Positions 9,946 through 19,718 are shown, numbered from the stretch's first letter. The stretch is DNA of 64,000 bases from Tritrichomonas musculus (GCA_039105265.1 JAPFFF010000007.1:4340001-4404000); one strand, 5' to 3'. Numbers and translations are program-made. Notes: generated from the letters alone by a model not told the origin.

Positions 9946-10372
9946 TATTTTGATTTTTGTTTATTTAGATTGTTTTTTTTTTTAAAAATTAATATTATTA
10001 TTAATTTGTATATAAAGACTCTTTAAAAGAGTATCAATGATTCTTATTTTATAAAAAAAACGTCCAATAGATAAAATATAATATATTAATGCTGTTTTCT
10101 TTATTTAAACAAGTTATTCATTATTTGATATTTTTCTTTAATTTAATTTAGCAGCCTGCTTTTATTTCATTATATTGAACTTCAATTATTGAAGTTTGAT
10201 ATCTTTCTTGTTGTGGGAGCATGTTTAAAAAGTTTTTGTATCTATATAGGGGATGATGAAAAGTACAGTTAATTTTTTATTTAGAATCGGAAATACAGTA
10301 GTAAATATGAGTAATGATTGGTTTCGAATTTCAATTTAGAAATTTCTTTTGCTGAATTGAATTACAATTGAG
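9946..10372. other. Intergenic, AT-rich
   Basis: Spacer between two plus-strand genes. Near 10017-10031 is a short imperfect hairpin (ACTCTTT/AAAGAGT) close behind the stop of the upstream gene. No other structure recognised. Confidence 0.5.
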
Positions 10373-10382
10373 TCAAAATTTT
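10373..10382 (+). promoter_or_regulatory. Initiator-like element TCAAAATTTT
   Basis: TCA followed by an A/T run, 12 bp before the ATG of the small GTPase gene. Trichomonad core promoters consist mainly of an Inr of form TCA-Py-(A/T) a few bases before the start codon. This copy lacks the pyrimidine, so it is a fair match only. Confidence 0.45.
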
Positions 10383-10384
10383 AT

Positions 10385-10978
10385 ATGTCAGAGTCTAATA
10401 TAATCAAAATTGCACTAATTGGTCAAAGCGGTGCAGGTAAAACAAGTCTTATAAACAAAATAGTAAAAGATTCCTTTGGTCCTGGATCATCAACTGTTGG
10501 AGTTGGGAAGGCAGAAAAGGATATTGAATATGACAACTTGCCAATCCATTTAATTATATATGATACTGCTGGACAAGAAGAATATGGCTCTACTGCTGAT
10601 TTTTATTTGCGTAGCGTTGACCTTATTCTTATTTGTTTCGATCCGAAATTAGATGATGCTGAGAATAAACTGAAATTTTGGAAAGAGCATGCTGATAATC
10701 GATCTACTTCAAAAAGTCAAATATTAGTATCAACTAAATCTGATTTGTGGAGTAAAGAAATCCCTCCGCCTGCACTTGTTTCAAATCCAGAGAGCTTGAA
10801 TAAGAAATACCAAACTCGTGAATATTTTCAAACATCTTCGTTAAATGGGTCTGGGATCACAGAATTGTTACAAGGTTTATGTCAAATATTTTTTGAAAAT
10901 AAACATGCTACATCAGATGATGATGATACACCTGTTGATATAAATAAGCCAATTCAAAAGGATAAGTGCTCTTGTTAA
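10385..10978 (+). CDS. Rab-type small GTPase
   Basis: A 197-residue Ras-superfamily GTPase. Visible motifs: P-loop GQSGAGKTS at residues 13-21, switch II DTAGQEEYG from residue 60, the base-recognition motif as TKSD at 117-120 (a conservative change from NKxD), and SSLNGSG replacing the SAK loop. The C-terminus CSC fits Rab-style double prenylation and hence membrane attachment. Between the base-recognition motif and the tail lies a short insert (EIPPPALVSNPESLNKKY). An acidic run (TSDDDDTP) precedes the tail. Rabs regulate vesicle traffic; trichomonads have large divergent Rab sets, and I cannot assign a subfamily. Confidence 0.93.
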   Translation: MSESNIIKIALIGQSGAGKTSLINKIVKDSFGPGSSTVGVGKAEKDIEYDNLPIHLIIYDTAGQEEYGSTADFYLRSVDLILICFDPKLDDAENKLKFWKEHADNRSTSKSQILVSTKSDLWSKEIPPPALVSNPESLNKKYQTREYFQTSSLNGSGITELLQGLCQIFFENKHATSDDDDTPVDINKPIQKDKCSC

Positions 10979-11130
10979 TTACTTTCTATGAAAATTAAAT
11001 TTGTAATTGTAAATAAAAAAAATCTAATCAATTAGCAGTTTATAAGATTGCATCAAATGAAAGTTGCAGATATTATTTTTAACTCTATATATATATATTA
11101 TAAAGTGCTTCTAGAATTGATATTACAACC

Positions 11131-11157
11131 CTTTTAAAAAGTCAAACTTTTTAAAAG
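11131..11157. other. Perfect 12-bp hairpin between GTPase and transporter genes
   Basis: CTTTTAAAAAGT and its exact inverse ACTTTTTAAAAG are separated by three bases. It lies 150 bp behind the GTPase stop and 70 bp before the transporter ATG. It could mark an mRNA end or a 5' untranslated structure; function unknown. Confidence 0.5.
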
Positions 11158-11226
11158 CATTTCAATGAGTCGATTAAAACCCCAAAAAAATTGGTCAATT
11201 TTTTATCCTTGTTGAGAGAAATACGA

Positions 11227-12546
11227 ATGATTCTCTCAGTTCAATTTGTTACAAATACATTCTATGTCATCGCTTTTCTTGATATTGTAATTAAATTTTT
11301 CAAATGGATCAAAATAAAAAATAATTCATCAAAAGCATTTTTACGCCTACAAACCAAATACTTTATATCAAATTTTGCTATTCAAATTCCTCTTATTATT
11401 CAAAGTCCTTTTATATATCGTAGGTACGTTGATGATGGGCTTTCAGACATGAATATTGCAAAGGTCAAAATTGTATACAATGTTTCTGCAGCAGTATTTA
11501 GCATTTTTATAGGAAAGATACTCTCATATTTTAATCATAGAAAAATTATAAGTGTAAGTACTATTTTTTCACTTGTTGCATCGATTTTAAGGGGAATTGG
11601 TACGCAAAGGAATTTTATCATAGCATCAATTTTAGTAGGGTTTGCCAGTTCAAACATTCGTGTTTCTTTTGATGACTGGCTTATATCGGAAGAGTCCAAA
11701 ATTACAGACTGTCCAAATTCTCATTTTATTTTTACTGAGAATATGTCGTTATTAAATATTGTCGTTTCAGTTATTTTTTTATCCATTAGTGATCAGCTTC
11801 AACGTAGGAGTAGTACTGAAACTGTTTTTTATTTTACAGCTTTTCTTCAATTTATCGGCTCGATACTTGTATATTTTACACTAACAGAAGATAATCAAAA
11901 AAAGACCGAATCGATTAATGACAATTCGAATGATACTACTGATCAAAAAATCTCTTTCAAAGAAGCTTTTAAATCGGTTTTGAACTCCAATGATAAGAAA
12001 TTAATTCCAATGATCTTCCTTGATCAACTGTACGGCGTTTTATTATCACTTTTTTGGCCTTCAGTACCGAGCTATTTTTCAGATAAGACTGTTCCGATGG
12101 CAAAAATAATTGGAATGGGCCAATTATCTATTTTATTAGGAACAATGTTAATTTCAATTGTTTGTAAATACGTTAATTCTTCAATTATTTTGCCAATTCT
12201 CTTTTTCTTGAGCGCTTCTTGTGATATCTCCATGTCAGTTGTCTTTGATGATAAGTTTTGGCTTTACTGGATGATTTTTTTGCTTTGTATTTGTGATGGA
12301 GGAAATTCATCAATTTTGCTGGGACTTAAAATGAGCATTCTGCTTGGAAATATAAGAGGACACATTTTGGGTATCAACAAGCTTTGTCAATCTGTCTATT
12401 CTTCGCTTCTGATTGCTTATTCTGAGACATTTCCTAAGTATCAGCAGCCTTTATTTTCAGCTGGTGTACTTTTTGTATGTTCTCTGCTGTCTGCTCTCAT
12501 TCAATTGGTTGATTTCTTTAAGAATAAAGAAATTAAAGATAGATAA
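11227..12546 (+). CDS. MFSD5-like major facilitator (molybdate-anion transporter family)
   Basis: A polytopic membrane protein of 439 residues with about 11-12 hydrophobic helices. The segment FLRLQTKYFISNF...QSPFIYRRYVDDGL corresponds to the human MFSD5 stretch FLRFQLDFYQVYFLAL...APYLYKLYQHY. The later AFLRxxxR-like GFASSNIRVSFDDWLISEE occupies the place of the family's SAFEAWYIHEH motif. MFSD5 proteins are implicated in molybdate uptake, though parabasalid substrates are unknown. I chose the ATG at 11227: the frame is open upstream to 11191 but has no earlier ATG, and the human family also begins with a membrane helix here. A charged loop (NQKKTESINDNSNDTTDQK) joins the two halves. The membrane is unknown. 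Confidence 0.82.
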   Translation: MILSVQFVTNTFYVIAFLDIVIKFFKWIKIKNNSSKAFLRLQTKYFISNFAIQIPLIIQSPFIYRRYVDDGLSDMNIAKVKIVYNVSAAVFSIFIGKILSYFNHRKIISVSTIFSLVASILRGIGTQRNFIIASILVGFASSNIRVSFDDWLISEESKITDCPNSHFIFTENMSLLNIVVSVIFLSISDQLQRRSSTETVFYFTAFLQFIGSILVYFTLTEDNQKKTESINDNSNDTTDQKISFKEAFKSVLNSNDKKLIPMIFLDQLYGVLLSLFWPSVPSYFSDKTVPMAKIIGMGQLSILLGTMLISIVCKYVNSSIILPILFFLSASCDISMSVVFDDKFWLYWMIFLLCICDGGNSSILLGLKMSILLGNIRGHILGINKLCQSVYSSLLIAYSETFPKYQQPLFSAGVLFVCSLLSALIQLVDFFKNKEIKDR

Positions 12547-13229
12547 ATGGATAGAGGAATGAGGGGAAAGGCTTATATTATTGTTTTTAATATATTAGTT
12601 TTATAAAAATTTTATAGACATCAAAAAAAATTTTTTTGACATCAATTTTTTTTTAAAAAATTGCAAATTTTCTTATAATATATAATAGTCAGAGAATGTT
12701 TTTAATATAATTTCAAATAATAATAAAAGTTATTTATGTAAAAAACCTTCAATAAGCAGACTTTTTCGCCACACAATATAGAAATATTCTGAATATTTTT
12801 CAATATATGAACGTCTTGTTTTTATGAAAATGTAAACAAAATATTGCAGAAATCACGTGATGTGAAACTTTTTTTGAAAGATAATATTCACCTTAAGGTA
12901 AAATAAAATTTAAAAACGTAATCAACAAAATGCTACTTGGAATTTCTTAGTTTGCTTGCATTAGAGATAGTTTCACGCATCAAACACCAAGAATGCATCC
13001 TAGTTCACTCAAAGAATGAATTTAAAAGAGATGCGACTTCCCAAAATTACAGAAATAAAAGACATTTTTTTGGTAATTTAGGTGGTCGTTTTTCTTTTAA
13101 ACCCACTTTTTGTGAGAAATCACATGAAGTGAAAAAAAACTGCTATTTAAATACAAAATATTTCTATGCTTTTTAATGAAAAAATTAATAAATTTATGAA
13201 ATTTTGATTTCCAAAAAAAAAAATAAAAA
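12547..13229. other. Intergenic with two related GAAATCAC(A/G)TGA motifs
   Basis: AT-rich spacer. A 20-bp motif of form AGAAATCAC-R-TGA-W-GTGAAA occurs near 12848 and again near 13114, both on the plus strand upstream of the coiled-coil membrane protein. A 79-codon frame at 12937-13176 has no ATG and unnatural composition, so I do not treat it as a gene. Confidence 0.5.
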
Positions 13230-13238
13230 TCATTTTTT
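13230..13238 (+). promoter_or_regulatory. Initiator TCATTTTTT
   Basis: Good match to the trichomonad Inr (TCA-Py-T...), 12 bp before the ATG at 13242. The same octamer at the same distance precedes the kinase-Sel1 locus at 19723. Confidence 0.6.
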
Positions 13239-13241
13239 AAA

Positions 13242-14333
13242 ATGGAAAATATTCATTTTGATCCAAATGAGTTGGATATAGCCAACAATATTGTTGATAA
13301 CATAAGGAATGGTAGTTTAATGAATAGAAACATGGCTTCAATTGATCGCATCACACAAATTTATTTTTCTAAAAATCATAATAACTCGCACCAAGAGGAG
13401 CAAGTCATTGATTTCTTGTTTGAATGCCTAGATCGATATGGCAGTGATGCATCCATACTATTCAGGCATGTTGTCAATTCCAAAAAAGTAAATGATATAA
13501 TAAAAAGGCTTCATGATGATTATGAAGGAGTGTTTGAATGGAACATGGTGAATCATTGTTTGTTTGAAAACACGAATTCATTGGTATCAGCAAACAAACA
13601 TATGAAAATAATCATATTTATCATTTCAACATTGTTAATTTGTTTTTCTATTTACATGTATTTGCATGTTAACAAATTAAACGCATTAATCAAAGATGAT
13701 GAAAACAGAATGAAAAAGCTTAACAAAAGCATGACCAAACTCCAAGAGAAAAACGCTTTGCTGACTAAGGAATACAATGAACAAATTGATTCTAATAAGA
13801 AGCATAAAGAGGAAAAGAAAGCACTCGTACAAAAGCTGAATGACAGATGTAAAACTAGCAACGAAATGCAAATTCAATTAAGTTTGAATAAAGAAATAAT
13901 TAATCAAAAAGATATGCTGCTTCAAAAATTGACAGAAAAAGTTGCTAATTGTAAATATGAGCAAAAACAAATCAGTTGTGAAATGTCACAACAAATTCCG
14001 AAAATCAAAAAGCAAAAAAAGTTTTCGTTGAAGCATGCGATTGTTTTATTTATATTTTTAAATCAATATATAGCAGTTGATGAAGCAAAAGAATTGCCAA
14101 ATGACGATGTTAAAATTGCAAAAGCTATCCTCATTATACAATTTTTCTTTTTATTATTTTTCAACTCAACCTATTTTTGCATTTCTGTATTTTCTTTCTT
14201 TTTGAGCTTTACATTGGGTGCATTTTTTGCGCAATTTCAAGAAATGAATATAAACAAAAGTACAAAAAACATATTCTCTTGTGTTTGTCTTGCAGAAGTC
14301 TATAAATTTTTAGTTTTAAGTCATATAATATAG
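13242..14333 (+). CDS. Coiled-coil membrane protein, unrecognised
   Basis: A 363-residue protein in three parts. Residues 1-118 are soluble and helical (ELDIANNIVDNIRNG..., then EEQVIDFLFECLDRYGSDASIL). Residues 121-142 are a strong transmembrane helix (MKIIIFIISTLLICFSIYMY). Residues about 145-250 form a charged coiled coil rich in Lys, Asn and Gln. The C-terminal third has hydrophobic stretches at 261-278, 292-308 and 310-333, so several passes are likely. No family recognised. Its layout recalls tail-anchored or endomembrane tethering proteins, but that is only a shape argument. The initiator 12 bp upstream supports this ATG and expression. Confidence 0.8.
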   Translation: MENIHFDPNELDIANNIVDNIRNGSLMNRNMASIDRITQIYFSKNHNNSHQEEQVIDFLFECLDRYGSDASILFRHVVNSKKVNDIIKRLHDDYEGVFEWNMVNHCLFENTNSLVSANKHMKIIIFIISTLLICFSIYMYLHVNKLNALIKDDENRMKKLNKSMTKLQEKNALLTKEYNEQIDSNKKHKEEKKALVQKLNDRCKTSNEMQIQLSLNKEIINQKDMLLQKLTEKVANCKYEQKQISCEMSQQIPKIKKQKKFSLKHAIVLFIFLNQYIAVDEAKELPNDDVKIAKAILIIQFFFLLFFNSTYFCISVFSFFLSFTLGAFFAQFQEMNINKSTKNIFSCVCLAEVYKFLVLSHII

Positions 14334-14477
14334 CATAAACAATCAATCATAAATTTATTTTTTTAAAATGGTTTTATTTTATTTTCAATATCTCAAAAGT
14401 TTTGTTGATACGTTGAAATAAATTACAGTCTTAATAAATTACAAAACCAATATTGAATACAGCTAAAGTTTTTTTAT

Positions 14478-15525
14478 TTAAATATCTTGCGATTCATTAC
14501 CAAAATCATTAGCAAAAGGATCGTCTTTATCCATAACTTTATCTAATTCGTTGTCAAATGTAACAGATGAATTTGTTTCCTTTACAACGTCAACGTCAGA
14601 GATAACAAGACGTCTTTTCCTAATATTGAAGAAAGCAGCAATTCCGCCAATGGCTGCTGCAGCTGCCACAGCGCCAACAACAGCTCCAATTATCACACCA
14701 GTATTATTTTTGCCAGATGATCCGCTGTCGTTACCCAAGTTAAAAGTGCTAGAATCCGAGAATTCGAATGATTTGGTGAAGTCAAAAGATTTAGTGAAGT
14801 GATTTGAATTACTAAAATAAACAGACTTTGTGAAATCTGATGATTCACTAAAGATTGCAGAAGTTGTAAACACAGATGATTTACTGAAATCTTGAGAAGG
14901 AGTGAAAGAATTAGATGGCGTAAAACGATGAGTTTGGCCCGGCTCATACGAGGGAGTGGATGATCGAGGACTTGTGAACTTATTTGATTGACTAAACAAG
15001 TCAGTTTTCGTGAATTGAAGCGAGTTAGAAAAATAATTGGATTTTGAAAACTCTTTTGATTCGGTGAAAAGTGATGTGATTATCAATTGACCTGGTGTTA
15101 TTTGACCTTGGCAGCTTCCAAAATTGAGTTGAAGAACAAGTTTCAATTGGATCGTTAGAAAAGTGACAATTTTCAGTTTGAACATACGAATTTGACCAAT
15201 ATTGACTGTTGCCAGTATCGGCATAGCAGCCTCTCAAAATGATTGTGATTTCGTCGACGTTTTCCTTTGATGTCAATTCTTGCTGAAATAGAAGTCTTCA
15301 ACGAGCAGGTCCTTCTTTTGAACGAAGACCAAAGAAGGCGGATTTGAGCCTTCATCATCATGTCAGTGGGCTTTATGAACCGAGTTCTCAAAAATATTGC
15401 AATTTGTTTATGTCAACAGCAGTGAATGAAATTGCATACTTGCAATTCATCTTCGTAATCGTTTGATACCTGAAAAAGCCGGAGGTTGCGTTTCTATACT
15501 CCATTGCGCCGCAATAGATTGAATT
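14478..15525 (-). pseudogene. Decayed surface-protein gene with FxxS repeats and membrane anchor
   Basis: The intact 3' part (14478-15224 as an open frame) encodes repeats of form F(T/S)xS (for example DFTKSVYFSNSNHFTKSF). A Gly/Ala-rich transmembrane helix (GVIIGAVVGAVAAAAAIGG) follows, and then a basic stop-transfer RKRR and an acidic cytoplasmic tail with DPF and NDFGNE motifs. This is the typical C-terminus of trichomonad surface proteins related to polymorphic membrane proteins. Upstream, matching coding sense continues in other frames (EITIILRGCYADTGN... at 15110-15276, QSIAAQWSIETQPP near 15500). At least two frame changes therefore separate the parts, and the large extracellular N-terminus is missing. 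I read it as a 5'-truncated, frameshifted relic of a host gene family. Confidence 0.7.
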
Positions 15526-16028
15526 TTAAAAAAAATAATTAAAGATTAGAAATTATTTGTTTATTAAATTTGTCATATTTCGGGTAAAAAATCATAAATG
15601 CCATCTAAATGGTATATTGATTCAAAAATGTAAAACTCAATCCAATTTCAAAAGATACAATTTACGATTTTTTCAATTTAATATTAAGTTCTTATTGAAA
15701 GACAAACAATTCAAAGTATAATTAAAGATTGGAAATGATAATATGTTAATATTGGCTAGAACAAATGAAGGCAAAAGTATTAAAATTGAATGATTTATTG
15801 AATTGAAAAAATGAATAAATTATTTTATAATTGTGAGGATAAAATGAATCAAATCACTTTTTCAATTATATACAATGCTTCAGTTTACTTTGTTTTGTTG
15901 TTGTTTAAATGATTATGAATGTTCATAAAAATATAATTATTGATAAAACCTTATTTTTATTTTGTTTTCATAAAAAAAAAAATTTGAAAGTATTCATTGA
16001 AAAGAGGGGAATTCGTTATTTTATATCA
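15526..16028. other. Divergent intergenic region
   Basis: AT-rich, no gene seen. It carries a frame open from an ATG at 15909 into the next gene, but those 40 codons look like untranslated AT-rich sequence. Confidence 0.5.
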
Positions 16029-18875
16029 ATGTCTGAATTTGAGTTTGATGGCGATGATTCAAACAACGATAATATAGATGATGAGAACGGGTTTGAAGTT
16101 TTTGAAGATGATGAAGACAATGAGGGTAACAAGAGTGATAAAAATGAATCAAAGCAAGATATAGAACCAAACGAAAGTAGTAATGAAAGGGAAGAAGATA
16201 CTTCAAATTTCGATTTAAATGATGAAGTTCCTAAAAAGCGTCCTTTACTAAATCTAGATCGATTTCTCCCATTATTAGGAGAAAATGAAGAAAAAGAAAA
16301 GCCCAACGATCAAAGTGAAGACGTTAAAGACAATTCAAATACTGTATTTCTTAATGACAAAAAAGATGAAGATAATAAACAGTCCTCGCGCGAATCTAGT
16401 AATGAAAATGAATCAATTTTTTTTGCCAATGATAATGAAGAAGAAAACAAAGAAGAGGATAAAGAAGATGATGTTGGTGTTTTTGAAGCACCAGATGATG
16501 AAAATACAGAAAATGACAAAGAAAATAACGAAAATGAACAAAACGATACTCCAAATCCTGACTTAAATGAAAATTCAGAAAAAGATAAAAATAAGTTAAA
16601 TGAAAACATTCTTTCATTAGCTATCCAGCTTTCCACACCCTCAGCTGTGACAAAAAACGATGAAAATTCGGTAGAAAAAAATGAGCCTCCAGTATTTTAC
16701 ACTGACACAGCCATGGAAAAAACCCATTTACCTCGGATACTTAAAAAGAATGAGGAAGAAGAAGACAAAAAAGATATTGAAGAAAATAAATATGAGAACG
16801 AAAAGCCAAATGAAAATGAAAACGTTGAAAGCAAGGCAGAAGATGAAAATCAAAACAATGATCAAGTTAATAGTGAAGATCAAACTCCTACTAACAATGA
16901 AGAAGAAAGCAAAAATGAGCAAGAAGAAAATACAAATAACGATGAGAATAAAAATAATGAGGAAAATACAAATAATGAAGAAGATAAGCAAGAACAAGAT
17001 TATAATGACGTTGTTGAAAAAGATGAGAATGAAAACAACGATCAAGATAATGATTTAAACGAGAACAATAGCGCCAATGAAGAAGCAAATACTAAATTTG
17101 ATTCCAATTTATTACCTCCTCCGCGTGCAGCTCTTCTTTCTAACAAGAAATCCTTAACTCAAGGAACCCGATCAAATCCATCCTCTCGACTATCACCGCA
17201 GCCTCATATTGTCAGACCAATTCCCGCCAATACAGAACCTCTTCGTAAATCGAAAGGTTTTTCCATTGACAAATTTGATCCAGCCAATCCTCGACCATTT
17301 ACAGATCCGTTAACACGACAAGCTTGTAAAAATCTTGGAATTCACATATCAGATATCACTTATCCAACCACCAGTGATCTTCGTGTTTATACTCGTGATC
17401 CCAAACTGCACAAATCAGTTCGAGATAGGCTAGTTCAACGAGTCAATCAAAACATTCTTATCATTAAAAATGAGCGAGATCGAATTGCACGTCTTCCATT
17501 ACTGAATGGTGAAAGTAGTCAAGCTCGAACCAATAGTTCCATGAAGAATTCTGATGATGGTAATTGTACCAGTACCAGAGAAAGCTGTAGGAAAGTCACA
17601 TTAGATGAAGAAAACGAGAGAAATGTAAATTTCGAGAGAGAGCGTGTTGAAAAGATGAAAATGATGAATCGAAGAGAAGCTGAACAAATGATCCTCAACA
17701 TTTTCATTGAGAAAGAAATATTAGCTGAAGAAACAGCTGCCAAAGAACGTCTAATGCAAGATGACAAGCGTCGTGAAGAAGAAAAACGCGAAGCCATTAA
17801 AAAAGAGAAGCAAAGACAAAAAGAAATTTTTGAATACGAACAGAAAAAAGAAAAAGAAAGACGTTTAGAAGCCGATAGGAAATTCAAAGAAAAAGAAGAA
17901 CAAGAAAGACGATTTGAGCAACGTCAGAAAGAGATACAAGAGAACAAGCATCAAAAATTCCTAGAAAATGATGAAAAAAGGCGCCAAAAAAATGAAGCTG
18001 CAATTCGATTAGCAAAAGAAACCGAAAAAAAACGGTTAGAAGAATATAACAAAGCCCAAAAAGAGCTACAAGAAAGAGAGCTTCATCTTGCCCAACAGAA
18101 GCAGAAAGAGCAGAAACAGAGAGAGAAAGAAATCCAAGAAAAAGAAGAAAAAAAATTGAGACATATTGAAAAAGTTCGTCAGAATCAACAAGAGACACTT
18201 GAAGAGAAAAGAAGAAAGACCGAGAAAAAAGCTGAGAAGCAACAAGAAGAGTATTTAAAGGTCTGTAAAGAAAGGGATGAAAAAAGGGAACAATTCAAAC
18301 AGAAGCTGTTTGAAAAGAGCGAAAGATACCGTCAAATAAAAATTGAGATGGATCAGAAAATTGAGAGCCAGAACCAAATATTAATGCAAAATTTGAAAGA
18401 AAAAGAAATGAGAATGAATGAAAAATTCAATGAGGAACTTTTTAAAAGAAGAGAAAAGGCAATTGATAAGAGGATAATTGAGGAGGACCACGTCGCTAAC
18501 GCGTATAGAAACCAGTTGATCGAGGAAGCAAAGATGAACGAGAAAGTAGAGCTTTACGAGCTGAAATTAAAGGCAATTGAGGAGAAAAAAGAGGAAAAGA
18601 GGAGACAGGCAATGAAGGCAGAATTAATTAGAAAAGAATTAGAAAAAGAAAAACAAAAAGTAATGGCTTCTGGCATATCACAGAAGGAAATGGCTAGGAA
18701 AACTCCAAAGCAGCTCCAGAAGTTGGCGCAGACACTCGATATCGATATCGACGCTCTAAAAGAAAAGGCAAAAAAAATGAGAAAAGGCAAAAATCAAAAA
18801 AATGAATCTGAAAATAAAAGTGTTGACGAAAATAGTGAAAATAATGATAATGAGGAAGTTGTTGAGGATAATTGA
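16029..18875 (+). CDS. CCDC177-like acidic coiled-coil protein
   Basis: A 948-residue protein. Residues 1-370 are extremely acidic and Asn-rich (EDDEDNEGNKSDKNES and similar). Residues about 405-460 contain FDPANPRPFTDPLTRQACKN, followed by LGIHISDITYP. This is the pattern of the conserved N-terminal domain of CCDC177-like proteins (P-R-P-x-x-D-P-x-T-x-x-A-C-x-x-L-G-I). Residues about 530-920 form a long, highly charged coiled coil (KEKEEQERRFEQRQKEIQE) that resembles microtubule-associated or trichohyalin-like rods. The tail is again acidic. A cytoskeletal role (axoneme, axostyle or pelta) is plausible in a flagellate but inferred. I chose the ATG at 16029 (TATATCAATG) over an in-frame one 40 codons earlier, because the extra residues look like translated leader. 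Confidence 0.85.
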   Translation: MSEFEFDGDDSNNDNIDDENGFEVFEDDEDNEGNKSDKNESKQDIEPNESSNEREEDTSNFDLNDEVPKKRPLLNLDRFLPLLGENEEKEKPNDQSEDVKDNSNTVFLNDKKDEDNKQSSRESSNENESIFFANDNEEENKEEDKEDDVGVFEAPDDENTENDKENNENEQNDTPNPDLNENSEKDKNKLNENILSLAIQLSTPSAVTKNDENSVEKNEPPVFYTDTAMEKTHLPRILKKNEEEEDKKDIEENKYENEKPNENENVESKAEDENQNNDQVNSEDQTPTNNEEESKNEQEENTNNDENKNNEENTNNEEDKQEQDYNDVVEKDENENNDQDNDLNENNSANEEANTKFDSNLLPPPRAALLSNKKSLTQGTRSNPSSRLSPQPHIVRPIPANTEPLRKSKGFSIDKFDPANPRPFTDPLTRQACKNLGIHISDITYPTTSDLRVYTRDPKLHKSVRDRLVQRVNQNILIIKNERDRIARLPLLNGESSQARTNSSMKNSDDGNCTSTRESCRKVTLDEENERNVNFERERVEKMKMMNRREAEQMILNIFIEKEILAEETAAKERLMQDDKRREEEKREAIKKEKQRQKEIFEYEQKKEKERRLEADRKFKEKEEQERRFEQRQKEIQENKHQKFLENDEKRRQKNEAAIRLAKETEKKRLEEYNKAQKELQERELHLAQQKQKEQKQREKEIQEKEEKKLRHIEKVRQNQQETLEEKRRKTEKKAEKQQEEYLKVCKERDEKREQFKQKLFEKSERYRQIKIEMDQKIESQNQILMQNLKEKEMRMNEKFNEELFKRREKAIDKRIIEEDHVANAYRNQLIEEAKMNEKVELYELKLKAIEEKKEEKRRQAMKAELIRKELEKEKQKVMASGISQKEMARKTPKQLQKLAQTLDIDIDALKEKAKKMRKGKNQKNESENKSVDENSENNDNEEVVEDN

Positions 18876-19354
18876 TTATTTAATGTTGTTATTTTATGTT
18901 GTTTTTTGAATTATATAAATATATTATATTGAATACATTTTGGAAATCAGTTTTAAAATCTTGTTTGTTTTTTTGTTCACTTATTGGAAAGTGATGTGAA
19001 ATGAGGAAAATTTGACACCAGCATTTTCATATCTTATTTCAAATGCTGAAATAATTAAACTGAAATTCAAAACTCAGACCTTTTTTGACATTGATTTGAC
19101 CTATCTTTGACCTAAAATTTTAAAAAAAGTGGTCTTGCTTTTGATTTTTAGTTTACTAAAGTGGTTTAAAAACGATAATCCACTTAGCAACGAGTTTTCA
19201 TTGAAATGTCTTCAAAAAGTTAAACTTTTTATAAGAAGTGGTTTATCTTTTTTGGAAGCACTTTAATATTGTTGATATTTTTTTGTCAGTCGCTTTTTAT
19301 AAAATTGACCTATCATATGGTGAAAAAAAAAAATTATTTCACTTTATAAAATGC
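18876..19354. other. Intergenic between coiled-coil gene and tRNA
   Basis: AT-rich with short repeats of AAGTGGTTTA-type sequence (19135-19260). No coding or RNA feature recognised. Confidence 0.5.
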
Positions 19355-19360
19355 AAAAAA
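19355..19360 (-). terminator. Pol III T-run terminator of the tRNA
   Basis: Six T residues on the minus strand, one base beyond the tRNA discriminator base. Confidence 0.7.
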
Positions 19361-19361
19361 A

Positions 19362-19432
19362 TACCGACCCAGGGAATCGAACCCTGAAATAGGAGATGAA
19401 AGCACCACGTTTTACCATTAGACTACGTCGGT
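19362..19432 (-). tRNA. tRNA, probably Glu (anticodon TTC), imperfect anticodon stem
   Basis: A 71-nt cloverleaf can be drawn. Acceptor ACCGACG pairs with GGTCGGT except for the innermost G-G. The D arm is GTCTAATGGTAAAAC. The T arm is CAGGG-TTCGATT-CCCTG, perfect, and includes the internal B box GGTTCGATTCC. The best seven-base anticodon loop is CTTTCAT, giving TTC (Glu). Its stem TGGTG/CTCCT then has two T-T mismatches, which is unusual. A D arm of this type (GTCTAATGGT) is typical of tRNA-Glu/Asp. No CCA is encoded, as expected in eukaryotes, and a T run follows. It may be functional but divergent, or a recently decayed copy. Confidence 0.75.
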
Positions 19433-19709
19433 TTCTTGATTATTATATAGTAAATAAATTTTTAATCCCAACGTCGGAAAAGCTAATTGAACCAAGAATA
19501 AAAAATATGATGATTGAAATTCATTAATGATTTCTTAAAGTCACTTTAATATCATATTATTAATTTTAAATTTTATATGTATCAAATGAATATATTTTTT
19601 AAATCAATTTTTAAAGATATAAATGCTTTAAAAATATAAAAAAATCAAAAGAAAAATTGTGAGGAAACACATCAATCAAAAAAATAATGAACTTCCCTCA
19701 AAATTTTAC

Positions 19710-19718
19710 TCATTTTTT
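19710..19718 (+). promoter_or_regulatory. Initiator TCATTTTTT
   Basis: Inr-like element 13 bp before the ATG at 19723. It is intact although the downstream gene is broken. Confidence 0.55.

Noticed and set aside
11191-11226. N-terminal extension of the transporter
   Set aside because: It would need a TTG start. The ATG at 11227 matches the family's N-terminal membrane helix.
12937-13176. 79-codon frame upstream of the coiled-coil membrane protein
   Set aside because: It has no ATG start, odd composition, and overlaps the promoter-side spacer.
15909-16028. N-terminal extension of the CCDC177-like protein
   Set aside because: The 40 extra codons are AT-rich leader-like sequence. The ATG at 16029 starts the typical acidic region and lies in a TATATCAATG context.
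16728-17058. Frames antisense or out of phase to the acidic coiled-coil gene
   Set aside because: They are shadows of low-complexity coding sequence (Ile/Phe-rich or Lys/Met-rich).
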